Under the pieces are notes generated by a model. That model was not told where the DNA came from. It made no database searches and was given only the letters and a program-made list of their open reading frames with translations. Made by a program: the position numbers and the translations under genes. This document shows, in pieces, positions 10,901 through 20,939 of a stretch of 64,000 bases of DNA (positions are counted from its first letter, which is position 1; each line of letters starts with the position of its first letter). Source of the stretch: Darksidea phi (taxonomy: Eukaryota > Ascomycota > Dothideomycetes > Pleosporales > Lentitheciaceae); contig JASJFT010000062.1 in the NCBI GenBank assembly GCA_030770425.1, forward strand, positions 124,001 to 188,000, given 5' to 3'.

Positions 10901-11817
10901 AAGTTTCTTTAGTTCAAGACGAAAGCGGAATAGAGACACGGCACACAAGAGCCATGGGGCTGGCCCTGGCGCAGCAACCACATTTAAGCCACACTGCAGC
11001 TGAGGATAGAGTCAAGCTGGACGCGGGGCGTCCTTAAAGGCGACTTTATGATTGTATTAAACAAGCTCGGGAACCTCTGTCTATCGACAAGCATGTGGCC
11101 GTCTTGCATACCCTCCTGTTGCCTCCTGTCGAAAGCCTGCATAGCGCTGGAAGGGACGAAGCGATTCCCTAAAAGTGTTCTCGAATGCCTCCACTCCGCT
11201 AGTATGTGCTCCCTCCACTGTTGGCAGGACGTCTTGCCATTTGCACTTCAAGACATCCGCTCTCTCTATTGGATGTTTGATACGTACCAAGACACGGCAC
11301 TGCCAGCCCAGACTGTCTTGCCACATATTTGCCTAATATTCCTCCACGTCTGTAGGAGGCTTCCAGTCATTATACCGCAGGGTGCTTTTGTAAGTCATCA
11401 TCCATATCTTTGGTGCCCTCTCCGCCTCTACTCTGTTTATTTAAGGGTGTCCTTGATATATATCGTTCCTGAATTGTAGAGGCCGATGGCACAAGCGTCG
11501 CGGACGGTGCGTACGGAGGCGAAAGCCGATGACCAGGAGGTGGACCTTCGTAGGGCGGTAGAGCATCAGATTCTTCACGGGGAGGGCTATGGAGGTCAGC
11601 AAGCGAGTCGCCCGAGGAGCTAGAGCGGGCCTGCTTCCACGGCCTAGGCGGAAACTGGAGGATGTGCGAGGCTTGCGCTAACGGCATTTATATCTACCAA
11701 AGCTACGCCCAACGGGCTCGTCCTGATTACTATCGCCGTAGGCTTCTTATTATAGAATCATTCATTTTGGGCGGAAGTGTGTGCAGTGTATTAGTGGTGC
11801 CACCTCCTCGCTACCAC
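7916..11817. other. Gene-poor, degenerate region
   Basis: Nearly 4 kb without a convincing intact gene. Frames are short and broken. Around 9340-9530 (plus) and 10100-10400 (minus) stretches look like decayed coding sequence interrupted by TAG/TAA, which suggests eroded transposon or gene remnants, but no domain is recognisable. A Ser/Pro-rich minus-strand frame at 11370-11687 and a minus frame at 10601-10981 are open but unsupported. Position next to an LTR-like repeat is consistent with old mobile-element debris. Confidence 0.4.
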
Positions 11818-12030
11818 TGTTGGGGCTCCCAGCCGCCGGTCAATGTTCGAAACATCTCCTCGGCCGTGGACATCCCCTTCGATTGATAGTACTGTGTGTA
11901 GCTCCACAGCTCTATTAGCGTGTATAAGGTATGAGTATAGCACCTCTACTGTATACAAACTCCTGCTGTGTTTCGTGCGGACCTTACAAAAGAGACTCCC
12001 CCTATGAAAATCCAAAAATAAACCTGCATT
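11818..12030 (+). mobile_element. LTR-like repeat, probably solo LTR of a Copia-type retrotransposon
   Basis: It begins TGTTGGGG, and its sequence is shared, inverted, with 24022 down to about 23790: 'cgcctgtcaatgttcgaaac'-like block, TATA-like stretch, 'tatagcacctctactgtata', 'gagactcc' and 'tatgaaaatccaaaa'. Immediately after, 'ggttggtaccagtggagct' resembles the primer-binding site TTGGTATCAGAGC that follows Copia LTRs. No internal coding region follows, so it is a solo or truncated LTR. Exact borders and target duplication are not established. From 12031 to 12890 I see no further feature except the upstream region of the next gene. Confidence 0.6.
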
Positions 12031-12890
12031 TTCTCCGGTTGGTACCAGTGGAGCTAGGTACGATTAGCCCGTTGATGCTAGCTAGTGTCGACATGTGCAT
12101 GTCAAGCTTTCGGCCAGTATAGTCTACGCTAAGCGGGGCCGAGGGACGCGATGCCCTGGGCGGGTTGAATCCCCATAAAGGTTGGCCTACTTGACGAGCA
12201 CGCAATTCAATGTCAATTAACACGGGCTGCAGGCCGTTTCCGTCGATCGCGATTCATCTAAACGATCCTGCTGACTGCAGGCGGGCGATGCTTCCAAAGT
12301 ACGCCTCAACAGTAATTTCTGGAACGCGAGGCGGATGGCAATGATGGTTGATATCACCATGAGACAGCAAGTTTAATTCTTAGTATAGCGAATATGCTTG
12401 CTGCTAAACAAATCAATCCGTTCCTCCAGTGTATTCATACTAGTTTGAAATATGTCGTAAGTCTAACGGACATATGCCATCTATAATACGTTCACCTCGC
12501 CGCTCTGTGTACTTCTCGCGCAATAGAGTCATTGTAGTCGGAAACATGTCTAGCACCGCTTGAGTAGATGTGTGAGCCGCTGACATATGCTCACCGCATT
12601 ACATAACGTCGCCCGTCGGAATATAGTACCAATATCGTGTTGAATTCTTTAACGCCTTGGATCCATCTTTGCCCTTTCAGCAAGCGGGTCATCCAAGCCA
12701 ATACCTTAACATGTCTTCCCAGGAACTCAGTGGTTTGACTGAACTACTCTTCGCACATCAGTAGCCACAGTGACGTCCTGGCGTGTGTGGCTGCTGGGTC
12801 GACCCAAAGTATTCGAAGCGCTAAAGCGCCCTCTACTTAACACGAGCTCACCCCCGCCCTGATCTTCCTCACGCCTCGATAACACCCGAC

Positions 12891-14122
12891 ATGGGCAAGA
12901 AAAAGGAGCCGAAGCCCCAGCTGACCGAGGAGGAGCTTCATGCCCAAGAAGCGCGCAATGAACAGGCTCGAGTTGGAGCATTGACAACGTGGTACCAAGA
13001 CGCGAACAGCACCAATGCCGAGGCCAGGCTCAATGCGCAGGCCAGGCTCTATCTTCAACTTCGGCTTCGGGATGTTAGAAAGGAGCGAGATGCCTTAGCA
13101 CTTGAACGGGATTGCTGCAAGGCGTCAGGCGATACCGAAGGCGCAAATGCAACAAACCAGAAGCTTATTCGTATCTACAAAAAACTTCAGCCCCTATACC
13201 TCTTGCGAGAGGGCGTCGAAGCGGATTCGAAGGCAAAAATGGCGAAGAAATGGGAAAACAAATGCATGACGCTGATGGAATTGCTGGAGCATGAAGAACT
13301 TGACCTACGGTCCGACTTCCCTGCCGACAGCTATCTTGACCAGGCTAAAACAAGCAATAATTCGCAACCCACTTTTCGCTTAGTTAGCAGCACGGAGACC
13401 AAGACCGAAGCCGTGCCACATGAGATGGGCGGCGAGGTTACACTAGTGAGTGATGGCATCGGAAATCAGGACTGCGACACCTCTACATCGACCGTCCTAG
13501 CCAAGAGAAGGACGAGATCTGGAACCGCCACGAACAGATGATGAAGGGATATTTCATGGCAATGGGCTTGAAACAGCACGTGATCGACACTCGAATCGCT
13601 ACTCAGAAGAGCGCATTCATCTCGCAGGCAAAGGAGGAGTTCCTCATCAATCAGGCTTATGCATCCCTCTTGGAGCTGTGCTCCCAAAATAAATGCCTTC
13701 CCATCGGCTATTCTGAGTTTATCTCCCCAACAGGCGGACTCTGGACGCTGTCCTCGACAAAATTCTGGCGGATATATGAAGCCAAAAAAAGCTGGGAGCA
13801 ATCCGGATGGGCGCCAAGTGGCCGGCTTCGAATCTGCACTGTTGGGGGGATATCGCATCTCTACCTTGACTTCGGCAATTGTTCGTTTACCACCGGGCCC
13901 ACCATGCTCCCTCTGATAGCTTCGCCATACCCAGTTACGGCTTCCGCGTCTTGCGATCTTCTAGGGACCAACGTCAAATTCGAGATCTATTTTTTGGGAA
14001 ATGCTCACCTCAAAATTCGATTTCCAATTCACCTTTTACTTCTGACGGATCGCGATCGCGAGACTGTTCCCTTCATGGATACCCACGTGGAGTTTGCAGG
14101 AGTTTTCAATGATATCTTCTAA
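12891..14122 (+). CDS. Uncharacterised protein, two exons
   Basis: I do not recognise the family. The upstream frame (12891-13541) and the downstream frame (13538-14122) overlap at ATGATGA. They join in frame if 13446-13537 is removed as an intron (GTGAGT..GAACAG, 92 bp), giving 379 aa; without splicing the first frame would end after 216 aa. The N-terminal half is highly charged and helical (Glu/Lys/Arg rich, starting MGKKKEPKPQ), probably coiled-coil. The C-terminal part is globular, with a Trp/Tyr-containing block 'KFWRIYEAKKSWEQSGW' followed by beta-strand-like sequence. No signal peptide or membrane helix. It sits in an accessory island beside pseudogenes, suggesting a lineage-restricted gene. 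Confidence 0.5.
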
Positions 14123-14425
14123 GTGTAATTAAGGTTCGAGAAAGGACGTAAGGTAGGCCCGGCGACTACGAAGATTGGAGCGTTTTGTGTAGCGACTAGG
14201 ACAAGGATGAGTAAGAGGAATAATATTCGTAGTACATTGTCGTTGCAAGCGCGACGATAATTGTGTTTCTCGTTCCCACTACAACATCAACACACTCAAT
14301 ATTTAACCTAAGCGCAGCAACTCTCATCTAACCGACTGCTACGCATCTAAAGTCATAGAAATTCAGCCGAGCCTAGGTTCCTTCGGCGACATAGATCTCG
14401 GAACTAAAAAACTATACCCCACAAT

Positions 14426-14975
14426 ATGTCTGCAACATCCCTCTTTCGCGACCTTCCCAGTGAGATTCACAAAAAAATCTATCGCAAGCTACTTCGCGAT
14501 TTCGAAGCACAGTGGACTACAGCTATGCCGCTACCATGTTCGACTTCACGCCCGCCTTTCATGCTATCGATACCGCCATCCTCCAAACGGATACTACCAC
14601 ACACCGCGAAGCCTACGATGTAATGAGCAGGACCAAATTCTTCGTCAAGAAAACTTCTGTACATGGACTAGCGCTGTGACCCCTTCTCGTTAGCTTGTAG
14701 GTACCCTTCGTAGCATCGGATAAGCAAACGGTGGATAACTGCAAAGTGTATGTTCTCGCAGCGGACCTCGGTTCTACGAACTAAAGCTAGTACCCGAGGA
14801 TCACATGATTGTATTGCATTGCGATCTGGATACCTTCTGCCAGGCGCTCGCGGACGGAGACATGCTTATGCCTGGGTTTAGCGAGAATCTACTGATGTCG
14901 ATAAAGGTAGCGCCAGTCTTGGTCGAACAACAACCGACAAGATATACACCTCGGGAGGAGGGGCGTGCCAGGTAG
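14426..14975 (+). pseudogene. F-box-like/small fungal domain protein, frameshifted
   Basis: An ATG at 14426 opens 'FRDLPSEIHKKIYRKLL', the start of the fungal F-box-like family (LPxEIRxxIYxxLL). After about 27 codons sense continues only in another frame (DYSYAATMFDFTPAFHAID..., to a stop near 14679). Further coding-like sequence follows in a third frame from about 14770 (FYELKLVPEDHMIVLHCDL). No 45-bp or longer GT-AG intron fits the first shift, so I read a 1-nt frameshift and a decayed gene. The 3' limit is uncertain because it meets the oppositely oriented acetyltransferase pseudogene. Confidence 0.55.
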
Positions 14976-15609
14976 TTGGACTAGGTAAGATGTCGAAGCT
15001 CCTACCTCGTCGCCGTCCCCCTTATCGCTTTGAGTACGTAAGAGCGCATTCAGGAAATAGCGCTGAAAGGCCAATCCGGACATGGCATCCGCAATACAGT
15101 GGTGTAAAACGATCGAAACGACGAATCGACACACCGTCTCTTCGTGCAGCACGGCGAGCCGCCAGAAAGGAAGCTCACCATAGTGACCTTTGAAATCCGT
15201 GTTGTGCTCTCTCTTAAGAAGCCCATCGAGTTCTTCGTCAGTGTCAGTTGCCGGATTCCAGGGTTGGGATCTCGTAGTGAAGGTGACACATCTTCTCAGA
15301 TTTCAGCCTCGCCCAATACTGCTTCTGCGTATCTTCGTCCACCAGAGTAGCGCTTAGGATTGGATGCTGCATTATAACGAGTGCCTATATCTCGAAAATA
15401 GTTGTTTAGAGATGATCATGTGTAATGGACTGGCTGCAGGTGTATACCGCACTGACTGCGACGTTCTTGTGAAGCCCGAGGGCATGGCGAGCTATTGGCC
15501 ATTTTTCTACACCGCCTGAGACATGGTGAGCGAGACATAGAGGAGATAAGTAGAGAATGATGAGAGTACCTGCAGAGCGGAGCCGCTTAAGCGACTTTGC
15601 ACTCGCCAT
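14889..15609 (-). pseudogene. Alcohol O-acetyltransferase (AATase) family pseudogene
   Basis: From 15609 downwards: an N-terminal exon, a 54-bp intron (15569-15516, GTACTC..CTCAG), then EKWPIARHALGLHKNVAV, which is the conserved N-terminus of fungal alcohol acetyltransferases. After two in-frame stops the sequence resumes with MQHPILSATLVDEDT. A frameshift then leads into GELPFWRLAVL and HHCIADAMSGLAFQRYF. H-x-x-x-D (here HCIAD) is the catalytic motif of the acyltransferase superfamily. A second frameshift follows near 15000, and the C-terminal half is missing. The intact enzyme would transfer acetyl-CoA to alcohols; this copy cannot make it. Confidence 0.75.
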
Positions 15610-15648
15610 TGTAAGCCACACGGTGAGAGTCGGAGGCGTGGCTTTCAC

Positions 15649-16275
15649 GTTAAGGAAAGCATTATTAAATAGGCTAAGCCTAATCTACTTCCACAACTAT
15701 GATATTCTATTAGAGTGGGAGCTTCTTGTGTAAGGTCCGCATGGAACACAGGAGGGATATCTATTATATATAGCTACTATAAGTTCTCTAGTGGTGTGAT
15801 GGAACTGAGGTGCAGCATGCCAAGCCCTGGCTAAGGCTAGCTACATATATGTACTTGCGTAAGTCCACCCTTTTAGCCCGCGCTTTTACGCAACACAGCT
15901 TCACATTTCAGTGTACGTCGAGTAGCTTGTAATTTGCTGTAACATGCTGAATCCCTTGTAAATAGGCTTTAAAGACTTATCAGAAGCACGCGCGCGCAAG
16001 TGTTAGCGTTGCGTGAAATGGCAGGTCGTACCCGCCTCTGCCAGGTTTTAGGAAGTGTGCCGATCCAGCTCATGTTCTCTATGCAGAAAGGTTCACAAGG
16101 TACTGGCGTCTATTTTTCTATCTAGCCTCTTTTTCCTCTCCATACCTGCGGCTTCATCAAATCAAGCGATTATGTAAGCGCGAACCCCACCCACCTTACG
16201 TGGCTCGTTGAATAAGTAGCCGGTGTGTAGCATTTGAAAACATACGCTTCTTATCTATTCTTCCTACCTCGCCCA
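15649..16275. repeat. Intergenic with an LTR scrap at about 15717-15790
   Basis: 'gtgtaaggtccgcatgg' followed by 'aacacaggagg' matches the inverted complement of the LTR family seen at 11818-12030, so a small minus-oriented fragment is present. The remainder shows no gene; it includes the 5' region of the HET gene. Confidence 0.45.
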
Positions 16276-18263
16276 ATGCACAACAACTCCGATCGCACAG
16301 TTGGGAGTGCTCGTGATTTAAACGGATCCTTGGGGCAAAACCAGCGTCAACTCTGTGTTCGATGCCAAGGTCTAGATCTCGAGTGTTATCTTAGCAGGCA
16401 CAACTCGATTCTAGATGGCGTGGAAACTGTTATTTACAGGTCATCTTTGCAGCACAAATGCACTATCTGCTCACAGCTTGCCATAATCCTAGAGAACTTC
16501 GCCCCAATAGTAAGTTCTCAAGTTAGGAATAGTCCACATTTCAAAACGCTAAATGTGCTTCGTTCCTGATAGACTGGCCTGCTGTTTCTCAGATGTGTTG
16601 TCGCATCTCGAACAAACGATCCATACTTTTTGGTGCACTTCGATCCGCCCATCGAAGGTCAAGGACCGCTTCTCTTTTCCGCATCCCGTGGTCCTGTCAC
16701 TTCAACTAGCACCGCATCTGCATGTGGGCCAGTGGCCAAAGCACAAACCATAGACCTTGCCTTCGTGAACGACTGGCTACGTGACTGCCAAAATTCCCAT
16801 GACAAAGTTTGCCGGCCTTCCCTGTTGGCGGAGCCCCTAAAAGTCATAAATTGCAAGACAAGACAACTCGATCTTGCTCCACCACGGTCTTCCTACGCAG
16901 CTTTAAGCTACGTATGGGGAGCAAACGCCTCTATCGAGCAACTAGCAGACGATCGACTACCCAGCTCATTCCCCAAGACCGTAGAGAACGCGGTTGAAGT
17001 TGCTCTTCTCCTCGATATACCTTTCTTGTGGGTAGACAGATACTGCATCGATCAAAAGAATCCTGATGAGAAACACCGCCTCATCAGCAACATGAATAAG
17101 ATATACGAAGGTGCAATGCTGGTATGACTGTAATATAATTGCAAACGTAGAACAATGCTAACTCCCCAGCAGTGAGTAAGCATCCTCAACCATCGCGGGA
17201 ATGATAGCCGTACGGGTACACGAAAAGATATTGTGCTCGGTATCACTCCTTTGCATATGAATATAATTCTTCAGAATAACTGCTAACATGTACCGTCACT
17301 CCAAACAGTACTATAATTGCTCCAGTGGGCGATGATCCGTCTCACGGTCTTCCTGGAATTCGCAGCACACCTCGCCAGCCTCACGTTTCTATCTCGGTTG
17401 GTGGCCATACCTTGACTGCCTTTGAAGATGTGAAGCCCGAGATCGCAGGATCAACCTGGAATAGCCGTGGATGGACGTATCAAGAGATGTTGCTCTCGCA
17501 TCATCGACTAGTATTTACCAGTTCTAGGATATATTTCCAATGTTTGAGAAATTCGTACTTAGAGGGACTACCAACAAAATCCACCTGGTCAGGCTCGATA
17601 TTCGATAAACATTTCATGTGGAGGACGTATATGCATGGTTTTCAGCATTCTAGATTCTCTCCTAGGTTGATGGTTTTCCCCGACTCGGGTATTGGTAAAA
17701 CTAATACGGCGGTTTACAATCGATTAAAAGAGTATTACGGGAGGCAACTGTCATTCGATAGCGACATCCTAAACGCTTTCAGTGGCATTTTCAACGCGTT
17801 TTGCAACTCGAAGTTGGGCTTACTTGGATGTATGACCCATTTTTGGGGCATTCCCTTTCCGAAAAGTATAGAATTCTATCATGACCTTCCTCAGATTGGC
17901 CTTTTTGTGGCTGGGTTATATTGGCGGATCAATTACAAAGACCGGAGGAACCCGCCTTCTCCTCGAGAACGCTGCCAGATATTTCCATCGTGGTCCTGGG
18001 CCGCACACAAAGCGGAAACAGCCAGAAAGCGGCAAGGTCATCTTGAAATGACGATAGATCGTTACCATGACAGACCAGCGAAATGGGGGCAAATCTTAAT
18101 ACAAGTCACGCATTCTAACGGCAAGGTAATGGATTTGGAGAGTTTTCAATCGCATGAGGACGATTTCAAGGCCTTTCATCCATGGCTCGATATTACGGCC
18201 TCCCGCACTTGGAGTCGCCTCTACCGTTGTGTCGAGGATTTGACATTGGATTCCTGCACGTAG
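16276..18263 (+). CDS. HET-domain (heterokaryon incompatibility) protein, truncated by an in-frame stop
   Basis: Exons 16276-16509, 16573-17120 and 17309-18263; intron 1 is 63 bp (GTAAGT..GATAG), and intron 2 is a twin intron described separately. This gives 578 aa. HET hallmarks appear in order: YAALSYVWG, then IPFLWVDRYCIDQ, 'NKIYEGAMLT', DPSHGLPG, and SRGWTYQEMLLS. The N-terminus has Cys pairs (CVRCQG, CTICSQ) like many HET proteins. Family members trigger cell death after fusion of incompatible hyphae or act in NLR-like pathways. The TAG at 18261-18263 ends the frame about 115 codons before the family's usual end, which is still present downstream. It may be a pseudogene or a shortened allele. 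Confidence 0.85.
17121..17308 (+). other. Spliceosomal twin intron (stwintron, donor-split type) in the HET gene
   Basis: A single GT-AG excision cannot join the two HET exons in frame. Removing an internal intron 17122-17172 (GTATGA, GCTAAC branch site, ..CAGCAG; 51 bp) brings G17121 next to TGAGTAAG, creating a GTGAGTAAG donor. That second intron then ends with its own GCTAAC and CCAAACAG at 17308. The result reads ..GAML|TIIAPVGDDPSHG.., which is the HET family consensus. The alternative is a 2-nt microexon (CA) at 17170-17171, giving His in place of the join. Confidence 0.75.
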
Positions 18264-18608
18264 AGTCACTTCTATCGCTGTCTCGAGGATCCAACGTTGG
18301 GTTCCTGCTTTCTGCGTTCGCGGTGCCAGGTAGTGATGCTTGACTATCACGGATACTGGGACGGGAAGGAGTTGCTAGCAGTCCGCCTAGGGAGATTCAG
18401 CGAGCCTCCTCTCGGTCTAGACCGTTACGGTGACTCTGGATGGCAGTGTCTTCTGGTGGAACAAAGCGAACCGGGCATATTTCGTCGAGTGGGCGTCTGT
18501 GCTGCTCCAGCTGGGGCGGATTCCCTTATTTGCTACCATGCTGGTGACCTTCGCATGCAAGGTTGGCCTACCGAAAAGTGGGAGAGGAAGACAATTCGGA
18601 TTGTATAA
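18264..18608 (+). pseudogene. Untranslated C-terminal remainder of the HET gene
   Basis: The frame of the HET gene stays open after the TAG for about 115 codons. It ends in a normal HET C-terminus: 'LAVRLGRF', then 'CLLVEQ' and 'RRVGVCAAP', and finally WERKTIRIV before TAA at 18606. The stop falls at the start of the second unit of a 51-bp (17-codon) tandem duplication. The corresponding codon of unit 1 is TGG (Trp), so a single G-to-A change explains it. Confidence 0.7.
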
Positions 18609-19286
18609 TGGTTTTAGGATGTCAGGATTCGACATTGCTCTGAAACCGCTATGAGGTATATCATCTCAGTCTAAAGGGCCTAACGGCGTTTCCTTCTCCA
18701 TGCCAAAAGCTGGCAACATGCACCGTCGACCGCCAGAATTTAGTACTAGGAAATGTCCCGTCTAGCAGCAGTCACTGCACTAGGTCCATACACAATCCTT
18801 TTGAGGGGGGATTGACACATTTCTTACTGTGGCACCGGCCAGTAAATGCGACATTATCACCCTTAGGCAGTGTGCTTGTTGGACTTGTGATAGTAATGTT
18901 TGTCAAAAGAGTTGTCCTTTCTTGAAAACGCTTGGCAAGCTGTCACTCGAGCGACATGGTAGATATTTTCCAAATCAAAGTAGTATCTCACGAATAAGTA
19001 GCTTGGACGACTTCCCGAAATGAGCGTGGCCATAATGTGGATATCTTGGGACCGGAGGGAGTCTGGAGGGAGTTTGAGGCGGTGAACCGTCATCGTGTAA
19101 GGTGACTGCAACACAGCACAATCCCAAGATTGAAGTAATCATGATATATCATTCAAAAAGATGCCTCGCGCTCTGCGCCGATGCTGGTAACAATCTACCA
19201 ATGCTACATAGTCGAGAATCCCAACCCCCCATCCCAACACCAACTTACCCCAAAAAGTATTCACAAGAAGTCTATAGTGAAGAATC
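18609..19286. other. Intergenic
   Basis: Convergent space between the HET gene and the coiled-coil protein. Only unsupported short frames. Confidence 0.4.
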
Positions 19287-20939
19287 TTACATGCCCCACG
19301 GCCCATCAACTATATTCAACGCTCCGTCGACAGCCTCCTCCAACTCATCCACTCTCCGTCTAAGCACACTGTTCTCTTCACGCTCCTTCGCTAGACGCCC
19401 CCACACCGACGCTTGCGATCCGCCTTCGCAGTTCGCACAACCCCAGCTATTCTGCTCAAGACTGAGGCTGCCGTTGCGGACTTTGTCGTACGTACTTCTT
19501 CGCTGGAGGGGTTGCGGCTTCTTGCCCTTGGGCGTGGTATCGCGGTTATCGGTCTCGGCGATAGATGACATATCGGTGCCGGTCGGGCTCATGCAGTTCG
19601 CTCGTGAGAAGACACTCGCGGCATCGGTCTCGCACTCGGACTCAAACCCAGAGTCAACGCTGATGTCCGAGTTGGAGATGCGGTTCCGTCGTCTGACCGA
19701 GCTCAGACACTCGCGGTGCTCGCACCCAGCATTTCCCCGTACCAGCGCAAGACTCCTCTTCCGCGCAGCTTCCTCCTCCTGCCTCGCCTTCCGTTCAAAC
19801 ATAAGCTCCTCCATCAACCTGCGCATCTGCTCGTCTTGGTCGCTTGCCCGTGCAGCCATGGTCTCCAACTGCGACTTTAGATGCCTAATCCGTGTGTCCG
19901 CTTCATCGAGCTCGTCATCCTGTGCGCTTTGTTCGGCTCGGGCATCGACGAGGGCGGTAGAGAGCTGACGGTACGAGGTCTGGTAGCGGGAAAGGAGCGA
20001 TTCGGCGGTGGAGAGGAGGTCATTGAACGATGAGGGAGCAAGAGGGTCGACGGGCCCGTGAGGGAAGAGCGATTGCGAGATGTTGAGGTTTAGGAGTTCG
20101 TCGGAGGGGTTGTGGTACGTTGGCGAGGGAATCGAGGGAGGGATTGCGGCGTTCTTCTGTGTTGAGAGGAGCCAGGCGAATCTGTTGCTTGCTGTCGAGC
20201 CAGTCTGTGTTTTGGAGGGGGTTGGACCCTGAGTACCCTGAGATTCCCGCGGTGATTCATTAGAAGCGCGTGTGAGTGCGGGGCCACGGTTGAAGATGCT
20301 GGCCATCATGTTGCCGTCGTCTGATTCGTCCTGCTCTGAGTCGTATTCGTCGTCTGATTCGTCCCTGTATTGTGAGGGAGATCCCACGCCTAGTTGGATC
20401 CTCTCGCTTGTGCCGTTGAACCAGCTTTGCAGCGCCTTCGCGCCGGCCCTTATCTTCGGCTGGCCAGCAGTCGATTCGATGGTGCTCCTCGAGGGGATGA
20501 AGCTGGCCAACGACTTGGTAGGCGAATGAAGTGATGTAGATGCTCGCGAAGTATGTTGCTGTAGTGTGGATGTAGCGCGGTTGAGGAATGGTTGACAATT
20601 GTCGAAGAACGTGCCAGTTAGGGAGCGTTGGCGTCCGGCCGCAGCCGAGGAAGGGTAGTTCTCGAGCGGCGAGGGGAGCTCAGCGTGTGGGTCGTAGGTA
20701 GTTGCCGAAGTCAACGCGGAAGGCGGCGGTCGAATGGGTTCTGTGAAGTCGATGTCGTCAAAGCTCCCAATGTCAACCCCAGCGGCGACGGATGAGGGGT
20801 GCTGTTTGAGGGGATGCAGTGAGTGTCGGCGGTCTCGGAGCGAACACTGTGTCGCATAAGAAGCTAGTGGTGGGTGCTGCAGCGCGAGCGGCGAAGTGGG
20901 TGTCTTAACGGCTTGATGCATGTTTAGATCCGCAGGCAT
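19287..20939 (-). CDS. Conserved fungal coiled-coil protein of unknown function
   Basis: Single exon, 550 aa, ATG at 20939-20937. The N-terminal 300 residues are Ser/Pro/Thr-rich and disordered, with an acidic stretch (DESDDEYDSEQDESDD, about residues 190-210). Residues about 310-400 form a heptad-rich coiled coil containing 'LLSRYQTSYRQLSTAL' and 'QMRRLMEELMFERKARQEEE'. The C-terminus has a conserved-looking CxxC-type block, SWGCANCEGG, followed by a second short coiled coil (LAKEREENSVLRRRVDELE). No membrane segment or enzyme motif. The architecture suggests a scaffold or cytoskeleton-associated protein, but this is only inference; I do not know the family's function. Confidence 0.75.
   Translation of the reverse strand: MPADLNMHQAVKTPTSPLALQHPPLASYATQCSLRDRRHSLHPLKQHPSSVAAGVDIGSFDDIDFTEPIRPPPSALTSATTYDPHAELPSPLENYPSSAAAGRQRSLTGTFFDNCQPFLNRATSTLQQHTSRASTSLHSPTKSLASFIPSRSTIESTAGQPKIRAGAKALQSWFNGTSERIQLGVGSPSQYRDESDDEYDSEQDESDDGNMMASIFNRGPALTRASNESPRESQGTQGPTPSKTQTGSTASNRFAWLLSTQKNAAIPPSIPSPTYHNPSDELLNLNISQSLFPHGPVDPLAPSSFNDLLSTAESLLSRYQTSYRQLSTALVDARAEQSAQDDELDEADTRIRHLKSQLETMAARASDQDEQMRRLMEELMFERKARQEEEAARKRSLALVRGNAGCEHRECLSSVRRRNRISNSDISVDSGFESECETDAASVFSRANCMSPTGTDMSSIAETDNRDTTPKGKKPQPLQRRSTYDKVRNGSLSLEQNSWGCANCEGGSQASVWGRLAKEREENSVLRRRVDELEEAVDGALNIVDGPWGM

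Noticed and set aside
10601..10981. Minus-strand frame with 'KLPGPRIRAF', reminiscent of a cytochrome P450 N-terminus
   Set aside because: Nothing after the motif resembles a P450 in any frame; one short Pro-Gly-Pro motif is not enough.
13171..13469. Long intron alternative in the orphan gene (GTATCT..ATCAG)
   Set aside because: It would remove a clearly coding-like, helix-rich segment; the 92-bp GTGAGT intron is more canonical and keeps it.
17122..17308. Ordinary single intron in the HET gene with donor GTATGA at 17122
   Set aside because: It shifts the frame and loses the HET sequence downstream; two complete branch-site/acceptor sets are present.
19102..19968. Plus-strand 288-codon frame
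   Set aside because: It lies antisense to the coiled-coil gene, which has far better coding character.
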